From Mucilaginibacter aquariorum (GTDB lineage: Bacteria; Bacteroidota; Bacteroidia; Sphingobacteriales; Sphingobacteriaceae): a stretch of DNA of 64,000 nucleotides. Position numbers and translations under genes: made by a program. The notes below the pieces were generated by a model. The model was not told the origin of the DNA, made no database searches, and saw nothing but the letters and a program-made list of their open reading frames with translations. How positions within the stretch are numbered: position 1 is the stretch's first letter; the number at the start of each line of letters is the position of its first letter. The stretch lies in NCBI RefSeq assembly GCF_024498135.1, contig NZ_JANHOH010000001.1:1922001-1986000 (forward strand). Reading direction: 5' to 3'. This document shows, piece by piece, positions 58,860 to 64,000 of the stretch.

Positions 58860-59975
58860 ATGAGAGCATTTCTGCATCGATATTTAACCGTTATTGACCG
58901 GTTCATTATTAAAAAGTACCTGGGTACATTTGTGTTCACGCTGGGTATTTTTATGGTGATATCGGTGGTGTTTGATATCTCTGAACACCTGGATAACTTT
59001 TTGGGTGATAATGCCTCCATAAACGACATCGTATTTGTTTATTATGCGGGGTTTATACCGTTTTACCTGATGCTTTTATCGCCGCTTATTAACTTTTTGG
59101 CGGTTATTTTCTTCACGGCTAAAATGGCCAATCAAACCGAAATTGTGCCAATCTTAACAAGTAAGGCCAGCTTTTACAGGTTCCTGAGGCCTTACGCCTT
59201 ATCGGCCGGGTTAATATTCACGGTATCGTTATTTGCAAACCTTTACATTTTACCGTTTACAAATAAATTAAAGGTAACTTTTGAGGGTGCGCACTTCTTT
59301 AAAAACGACGATCCATCTAAAAGCGAGGTGCATATTCAGCTTGATAAACGCACGTTTGTGTACCTGCAAAGCTATGACCCTTCCCTGCAAACAGGCTATA
59401 ATTTCACCCTCGAAAAGTTTGATGGAGATGAGCTAAAAGAGCGTCTTACTGCCACCAGTATTAAGTTTGATTCACTCAAAAACAGGTGGACTATCGTCAT
59501 GCCAACCATACGTTATGTGAACGGTTTAAAGGAAGTTTTGAAGAATAATTTACCCAATATTGATACGGTTTTAGACATGCGACCGGTGGACTTTGAAGCC
59601 CACGATAACGTGGTAAGTAACATATATGGGGCTATGTCTTTAAGCACTTTGAACAAGGGAATTGAGAAGGAAAGAACCCGCAGTACGGGTGTTATTACCG
59701 ACATGTTATTTGAAAAATACCGCCGTTTTGTGGAGCCATTATCGTCGTTTGTACTCACTTGTATTGGTGTTGCAATAGCCTCAAGAAAGGTGCGCGGAGG
59801 GGTTGGTTTGCCCTTGGGGATAGGCATTTTCATCTGTTTCACCTACATCGTAGTGAACAAATTCGCCCTGGTTTTTGCCATCAAGGGGGGCTTCCCACCG
59901 CTAATTGCGGTACTAATTCCTAACATAATTTTCGGGATATTGGGCTACATCCTGCTCGTAAAAGCTCCAAAATAA
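58860..59975 (+). CDS. LptF/LptG family permease
   Basis: Inner-membrane subunit of the LPS export ABC transporter. Six hydrophobic helices (three at the N-terminus, three at the C-terminus) flank a large periplasmic beta-jellyroll region (about 120-275), giving 371 residues. The YjgP/YjgQ family is clear, but LptF and LptG cannot be told apart here. The ATG immediately follows the tgt stop, and the stop overlaps the next start by 1 nt. Confidence 0.92.
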   Translation: MRAFLHRYLTVIDRFIIKKYLGTFVFTLGIFMVISVVFDISEHLDNFLGDNASINDIVFVYYAGFIPFYLMLLSPLINFLAVIFFTAKMANQTEIVPILTSKASFYRFLRPYALSAGLIFTVSLFANLYILPFTNKLKVTFEGAHFFKNDDPSKSEVHIQLDKRTFVYLQSYDPSLQTGYNFTLEKFDGDELKERLTATSIKFDSLKNRWTIVMPTIRYVNGLKEVLKNNLPNIDTVLDMRPVDFEAHDNVVSNIYGAMSLSTLNKGIEKERTRSTGVITDMLFEKYRRFVEPLSSFVLTCIGVAIASRKVRGGVGLPLGIGIFICFTYIVVNKFALVFAIKGGFPPLIAVLIPNIIFGILGYILLVKAPK

Positions 59976-60931
59976 TGACTGAACCAGGCGCAAATTACAG
60001 GCAAAAAGCTACCGATTTAGGGGCGAAAAAAGACGTTTTGGGGACTAATTCTGGCGTAAATAAGAACCTTTTAATCCTACATTTTACCGTTTTTATCTGG
60101 GGATTTACCGGAATTTTGGGTCAGCTTATCTCCATTTCGGCAGTAAATTTGGTTTGGTATCGGGTTTTAATTGCCAGTTTATCGCTGTTTTTGTACTTCA
60201 AATTTAACAAAACAGCGTTCAAAGTTAACCGAAATACGCTGCTAAAATTGATGCTTACGGGCGCTTTGGTAGGTGGCCATTGGATACTTTTCTTCGCATC
60301 TATCAAGCTTTCTACCGTCCCGGTAACGTTAGTTTGCCTCTCATCTATCACCCTTTTTACTGCTATTTTTGAGCCTATCATCAACAAAAAACGCATCTCA
60401 AAAATGGAAATTATTGCCGGCATTTTCATTGTACTGGGCATAATTCTAATATTTAAATTTGAAACAAAATACACTAAGGGTATCATAGCCGGGCTGGTAA
60501 GCGCGGTACTGGCAAGCCTTTTTGCCATCATAAACAGCCGTCAGGTAAAGCATCATGAAGCTCCTGTAATTGCATTTTACGAGCTATCCGGTGCCTTGTT
60601 ATGGATCACAATTTATCTTTTTGCGACTGGTGGCGCGGCCGAATTTGCTATTCCTAAACCAGCCGATATTGGCTATTTGGTACTGCTTGGAACCGTGTGT
60701 ACATCCCTTGCCTACGTCGCTGGCGTATCTGTAATGCGCGAACTTTCGGCCTTCCGCGTGGCGCTTATCACCAACCTGGAGCCGGTGTACGGCATCATTA
60801 TGGCCTTTCTTTTTTTTGGCGATATGAATAAAATGTCGGTAGGTTTTTGGGTTGGATCTATAATAATCCTGTCTACTATCTTCTTGTTTCCTGTTGCCCA
60901 AAAGCAGGTAGCTAAACGCCGTAACCGTTAA
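59975..60931 (+). CDS. EamA/DMT-superfamily transporter
   Basis: Ten-helix drug/metabolite exporter-type protein of 318 residues with two EamA repeats (W-G-F-T-G near residue 42 and a second repeat after about 175, L-E-P-V-Y-G-I near the end). Substrate unknown. The TAATG junction with the LptF/G gene indicates translational coupling, so tgt, the permease and this gene form one operon. Confidence 0.9.
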   Translation: MTEPGANYRQKATDLGAKKDVLGTNSGVNKNLLILHFTVFIWGFTGILGQLISISAVNLVWYRVLIASLSLFLYFKFNKTAFKVNRNTLLKLMLTGALVGGHWILFFASIKLSTVPVTLVCLSSITLFTAIFEPIINKKRISKMEIIAGIFIVLGIILIFKFETKYTKGIIAGLVSAVLASLFAIINSRQVKHHEAPVIAFYELSGALLWITIYLFATGGAAEFAIPKPADIGYLVLLGTVCTSLAYVAGVSVMRELSAFRVALITNLEPVYGIIMAFLFFGDMNKMSVGFWVGSIIILSTIFLFPVAQKQVAKRRNR

Positions 60932-61788
60932 TCTATCCTTTTTTATTTCTTCGGTCTTACCACAAATCTGACCCTCGTATCTGCCAGAGTGGGGGCAAAG
61001 CATACTCAAGATCTTGGGCATTTTTAGCCCGTATAAGCCATTATAATTTTCAAAGCAGTTATTCCCCGTCAAAATAATTCCGGGCGAAACTGGGGCAAAT
61101 CTCAAAATCAGTAAGTGTATTGAACTTAGTATGAATGTTTAGTTATAAACAAGACTAAAACCTTACTCGTTTTCAACTTATATAAGTAAATATTTAATTT
61201 ACAAGTAAAATATATTAACTTAATAATCAGATATATATATAGTTTATTAACTCAATAACTTAATGTAAGTGATACTTCGAAAATTTGCAAATACTAAAAA
61301 TAATAGCAATTAATTTTAGTAGGTTATTTTTAAGTATTTAAAATACTATTAATGAAATAATTACAATGTGTTAAATAATGTAAAAATTCACTTTGTTTAA
61401 ACATTCATATTTTTAATAGAAAGTGTACCGAAATGCAATGAGTATATTTTACAGAAATTGGGGTAGGTAGCAAACTTGTATACAGTGCTCAACTTTTGGA
61501 GTGAAATTGGAGCTTAAAAATCAACGCCGGAATGGCGTGTGCTTCGTTAAAAATTTCCGGAAAACGGAATTTGAATCTGCGATGAGAAACACGTCCGGTT
61601 ATGAAAAATTTCGAGTGAGGGTGATTTTCGCGGATGTACTTTTTTTAGAGAGTGGTCTTATGCAATGTATCCGCCACTGGCCAGGGTCGGGATTTTTTTT
61701 CGCCCATCAGGCCTTACCCACAATTCACCCATTTTTAAAAAAGATTTAAAAACCGCATATTGTAGAAACTAAAACCGGGAAGAAGATC
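60932..61788. other. Longest gene-free stretch; AT-rich block and possible RNA
   Basis: 857 nt without a credible gene. 60932-61130: ordinary composition with a GGGC/GCCC hairpin near 61016-61030. 61135-61460: extremely AT-rich, with TATATATATAG runs. 61490-61740: higher GC with consecutive stems (see 61524-61700). A GTG-started frame of 82 codons (61501-61749) overlaps this last part but has no protein-like features. Confidence 0.65.
61524..61700 (+). ncRNA. Candidate structured RNA
   Basis: Three successive stems: ACGCC / GGCGT (61524-61538), an 8-bp stem with one bulge and GAAAA loop (61551-61572), and an 8-bp stem ATCTGCGA / TCGCGGAT (61575-61582 with 61628-61635). A weak GC-rich hairpin before T8 (61693-61700) could terminate it. 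No Rfam family is recognised; this is inference from folding by eye. Confidence 0.4.
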
Positions 61789-62073
61789 ATGAGCATTAAA
61801 AATATTTTCGTACTTGTAATTGTGGTGCTGCTAACCATCATCATCATGCAAAATACCGACGAGGTGAAATTCACCATTTTGTTTAGCACCATCTACATGC
61901 CGAAGGTTGCAGTGCTAACAGCCGTGGCGGTGGCCGCGTTTATTTTAGGTGTGTTGGTGGGCCGGCCAAAAAATAAAAAATACAACATCGGCGAACACTA
62001 CGACGAGCGGCATGCCGATGAGGATAAAAATACACTAAGTGACGAAGACAGAGATTATATCAGCAGGGATTAG
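61789..62073 (+). CDS. LapA-domain (DUF1049) small membrane protein
   Basis: A 94-residue protein with two transmembrane helices (about 4-20 and 38-58) and a charged cytoplasmic tail. I-V-V-L-L-T-I-I-I-M-Q-N and the small-residue second helix fit the LapA/YciS family, which in E. coli helps regulate LPS assembly through LapB. A GGGAAGAAG ribosome-binding site precedes the ATG. Convergent with ispE across word repeats. Confidence 0.82.
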   Translation: MSIKNIFVLVIVVLLTIIIMQNTDEVKFTILFSTIYMPKVAVLTAVAVAAFILGVLVGRPKNKKYNIGEHYDERHADEDKNTLSDEDRDYISRD

Positions 62074-62124
62074 ATGTGAGATTTGAGACGTGAGATATGA
62101 CCGCTCGCTCAGCTCTCACTTCTC
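62074..62124. repeat. gagattt/gagacgt word repeat between convergent genes
   Basis: Words gtgagatttgagacgtgaga are followed by complementary gctctcacttctc, giving a degenerate hairpin. Same family as 14968-15016 and the ispD 5' codons. Confidence 0.55.
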
Positions 62125-62928
62125 TTAGACATTGTAAAAAACTTGGTTGCTCTCTTCCATGGCCTGCAGGTTTGGTGTGTTCTCAAAAATGCCAAAAACC
62201 GATGCCCCACTGCCGCTCATACTTGCGTATAACGCACCATACTCATACAACTCTGCTTTTACGCCACGTATAACGGGATGATCACGGAAAATATGGCCCT
62301 CAAAGTCGTTCTTAATGTGCCCTCTCCATGCCGTAAGGGGCGTTTTTATCAGGTCGTATAAAGATTCTGAAACTGGCGCCGGTTTTACGCCTCTGTAAGC
62401 CTCTGCGGTTGACACATGCTCATCTGGCATCACCAACACAATTTTATAAGCAGACAGGTCAAGATTGATAGGTTCAAGCTCATCTCCTTTCTCAAACGCG
62501 AACACCGGTTTGCTTTGGATGAAAAAAGCGCAGTCAGCACCAAGCACCCGGGCATAGTCTTCCATCCTCTCCAATGATAAGCCGAGTTCAAATTTATCAT
62601 TCATCAGTTTGATGAAAAAAGCAGCATCAGCCGAACCACCGCCGAGCCCCGCCCCAATGGGAATATTTTTGTGCAGATGAATTTTTACCGGCGGCAGGTC
62701 ATGGTCTTTTTTTAGCAGATGGTAACCCTTAATGCAAAGGTTATCTTCCAGCCTGCCGGGTATGTCCAAACCTGATGATTCAAAGCTCAGCTTATCGGCC
62801 TCTATCACCTCCAGCACGTCATTAATTTTCACCGGATAAAAAACTGTTTCTAAGTCATGGTATCCGTCGGGCCGGCGGGCAATAATGTTAAGGCCAATGT
62901 TTATCTTTGCGTTTGGAAATACTATCAT
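62125..62928 (-). CDS. ispE: 4-diphosphocytidyl-2-C-methyl-D-erythritol kinase
   Basis: MEP-pathway GHMP kinase. N-A-K-I-N-I-G at the start, P-I-G-A-G-L-G-G-G-S-A-D-A (GHMP motif 2, near residue 94) and S-G-S-G-A-S-V-F-G near 240 are all present. The ATG at 62928 is chosen over a TTG one codon upstream, giving 267 residues. The other MEP gene in the window is ispD (15146). Confidence 0.95.
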   Translation of the reverse strand: MIVFPNAKINIGLNIIARRPDGYHDLETVFYPVKINDVLEVIEADKLSFESSGLDIPGRLEDNLCIKGYHLLKKDHDLPPVKIHLHKNIPIGAGLGGGSADAAFFIKLMNDKFELGLSLERMEDYARVLGADCAFFIQSKPVFAFEKGDELEPINLDLSAYKIVLVMPDEHVSTAEAYRGVKPAPVSESLYDLIKTPLTAWRGHIKNDFEGHIFRDHPVIRGVKAELYEYGALYASMSGSGASVFGIFENTPNLQAMEESNQVFYNV

Positions 62929-63039
62929 CAAAATTCAATTAACACCGCATGTATTTATACACATCGGTAGGATACCAAAAATAGATTTTTTTTATTTGTA
63001 CTGATTTAAATTTGTTGACTGGTGAACCGGGAGACTGAA

Positions 63040-63072
63040 ATCATTAAATCAATAATTCGCTAAATCAATAAT
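63040..63072. repeat. aatcaataattcgctaaatc word-repeat spacer
   Basis: A short run of attaaatcaata/aatcaataatt words upstream of thyA, in the style of 46560-46645. Confidence 0.5.
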
Positions 63073-63082
63073 TATTTTCAGA

Positions 63083-63904
63083 ATGAAACAATACCTCGAC
63101 CTGATGCAGCATGTGATGGAGAACGGAGCGCAAAAGCATGACCGCACCGGGACAGGCACCTTAAGCGTGTTTGGCTACCAGATGCGTTTTAACCTGCAGG
63201 ACGGCTTCCCCATGGTGACCACCAAAAAACTGCATCTCAAATCTATCATCCACGAGCTGATATGGTTTTTGACCGGCGATACCAATATTCAATATTTAAA
63301 AGATAACGGCGTACGCATCTGGGATGAGTGGGCCGATGAGAATGGCAACCTTGGGCCGGTGTATGGTTACCAGTGGCGGTCGTGGCCAAAGCCCGATGGC
63401 GGCCATATAGATCAGATAACCCAGGTGGTAAATCAATTGAAGAACAATCCGGATTCGCGCCGCATAATGGTATCGGCATGGAACGTTGCCGATGTTAACC
63501 AAATGGCGCTTCCACCCTGCCACAGTTTGTTCCAATTTTATGTGCAGCCCGCTGATGCATTAAAAGGCGAAACAAAAGGCAAATTATCGTGTCAATTGTA
63601 TCAGCGTAGTGCCGATATATTTTTGGGGGTACCTTTCAACATTGCATCGTACGCGTTGCTCACCATGATGATGGCACAGGTATGCGATCTGGACTACGGC
63701 GATTTCATCCACACTTTTGGCGATGCGCATTTGTACAACAATCATCTGGAGCAGGCCAGGCTGCAACTAAGCCGCGAGCCCAAGCCGCTACCAACAATGA
63801 AGATAAACCCGGAAGTGAAAGATATCTTCGGATTTAAGTTTGAAGATTTCACCCTTGAGAACTATGATCCGCATCCGCATATTAAAGGAGTTGTTGCGGT
63901 TTAA
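63083..63904 (+). CDS. thyA: Thymidylate synthase
   Basis: Makes dTMP from dUMP using methylene-tetrahydrofolate. Catalytic Cys146 lies in L-P-P-C-H-S, with R-R-I-M-V-S-A-W-N before it and the [13 protein letters not shown] tract after. The 273-residue length is close to the E. coli enzyme (264). Folate dependence links it to folK in the window. Start ATG clear. A small gene begins 24 nt downstream. Confidence 0.97.
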   Translation: MKQYLDLMQHVMENGAQKHDRTGTGTLSVFGYQMRFNLQDGFPMVTTKKLHLKSIIHELIWFLTGDTNIQYLKDNGVRIWDEWADENGNLGPVYGYQWRSWPKPDGGHIDQITQVVNQLKNNPDSRRIMVSAWNVADVNQMALPPCHSLFQFYVQPADALKGETKGKLSCQLYQRSADIFLGVPFNIASYALLTMMMAQVCDLDYGDFIHTFGDAHLYNNHLEQARLQLSREPKPLPTMKINPEVKDIFGFKFEDFTLENYDPHPHIKGVVAV

Positions 63905-63927
63905 GATGATGTTTTGTAAATTTGGGT

Positions 63928-64000
63928 ATGACAACTACAGAAATTAAAGAAGAATTACACAAGGCTATCGAAACGATACCCGAAGAATCTTTAAAAGATG
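63928..64000 (+). CDS. Start of an unidentified small protein (cut by window end)
   Basis: An ATG at 63928 opens a frame of 24 complete codons to the window edge, starting M-T-T-T-E-I-K-E-E-L-H-K. It is a charged amphipathic helix. Small proteins with this opening are common in Bacteroidota and some are toxin-antitoxin or dimerisation domains, but the class cannot be decided from so little. Confidence 0.4.
   Translation, partial: MTTTEIKEELHKAIETIPEESLKD

Noticed and set aside
61551..61640. Group II intron fragment (CACGTCCGGTT-like text)
   Set aside because: Only a short vague similarity, no domain V sequence, no reverse transcriptase.
61501..61749. An 82-codon GTG-started frame
   Set aside because: It overlaps the stem-rich region, has no family features and a random composition; RNA structure is the better reading.
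1..64000. tRNA, rRNA, prophage, integron or transposase genes
   Set aside because: No cloverleaf, rRNA sequence, integrase or transposase motif was seen by eye; a tRNAscan-SE and ISfinder run would settle it.

Overview
The window looks like chromosomal DNA of a Bacteroidota bacterium, most likely Sphingobacteriaceae (Mucilaginibacter or Pedobacter type). Evidence: GIN-domain (DUF2807) exported proteins, TAnnTTTG-type -7 promoter boxes, weak or absent Shine-Dalgarno sequences, a Bacteroidota-style Rho with a long disordered N-terminus, a BlaR1/TonB_C fusion, and PorT-like beta-barrel proteins. The genus is inference. I see no rRNA, tRNA, CRISPR array, prophage or recognisable transposase.

Layout. 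1-9 kb (mostly minus strand): trigger factor, a di-haem cytochrome c, three GIN-domain proteins (two a tandem duplication), RecQ, citrate synthase. 9-18.5 kb: a six-PAS-type hybrid histidine kinase, a MacB/FtsX permease, queA, ispD, two 48-residue membrane proteins, a DUF2795 protein, a PduO-type adenosyltransferase and a GH19 chitinase-like protein. 18.5-23.3 kb: an exported chorismate mutase, a periplasmic binding lipoprotein, an ABC ATPase, gatC and plsC. 23.3-32.2 kb (plus): trpS, a deoxynucleoside kinase, pyrG, a SRPBCC protein, yidC and a DnaQ/GIY-YIG nuclease fusion. 32.2-45 kb: a PPOX-fold protein, an S9 peptidase, pyrF, rho, pssA, purS, an Hpt protein, folK, sppA and polX. 45-50.7 kb: an ADP-heptose/LPS-core cluster (rfaE1, gmhA, rfaE2, GT9) interrupted by two small accessory genes. 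50.7-64 kb: sixA, dprA, a BlaI/BlaR1 pair, GT2-sigma-rsmG, tgt-lptF/G-eamA, a LapA-like protein, ispE, thyA and the start of one more gene.

Functional links. queA and tgt both belong to queuosine modification of tRNA; ispD and ispE to the MEP isoprenoid pathway; plsC and pssA to phospholipid synthesis; pyrG, pyrF, purS, thyA and the deoxynucleoside kinase to nucleotide supply; yidC, the LptF/G permease, sppA and the heptose genes to envelope biogenesis. Most genes are core housekeeping genes.

The unusual content is between genes. Many intergenic spaces carry hairpin repeats of several unrelated families, and several single genes are bracketed by copies of one family. The clearest cases are a DUF559 (Vsr-like) nuclease gene between two near-identical ~115-bp three-hairpin elements (47230-47914) and a four-helix-bundle (23S rRNA IVP family) gene between inverted arrays of an 8-bp word (45043-45542). 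Both sit in the heptose cluster and neither has a transposase. Other notable items are four perfect palindromes spaced exactly 30 bp apart (18569-18680), a six-unit REP-type array (51886-52330), two copies of a possible structured element (32618-32702, 57459-57554), and a candidate structured RNA at 61524-61700. Proteins with unexpected active-site changes are PolX (DxD changed to ExV) and Tgt (zinc cysteines missing).
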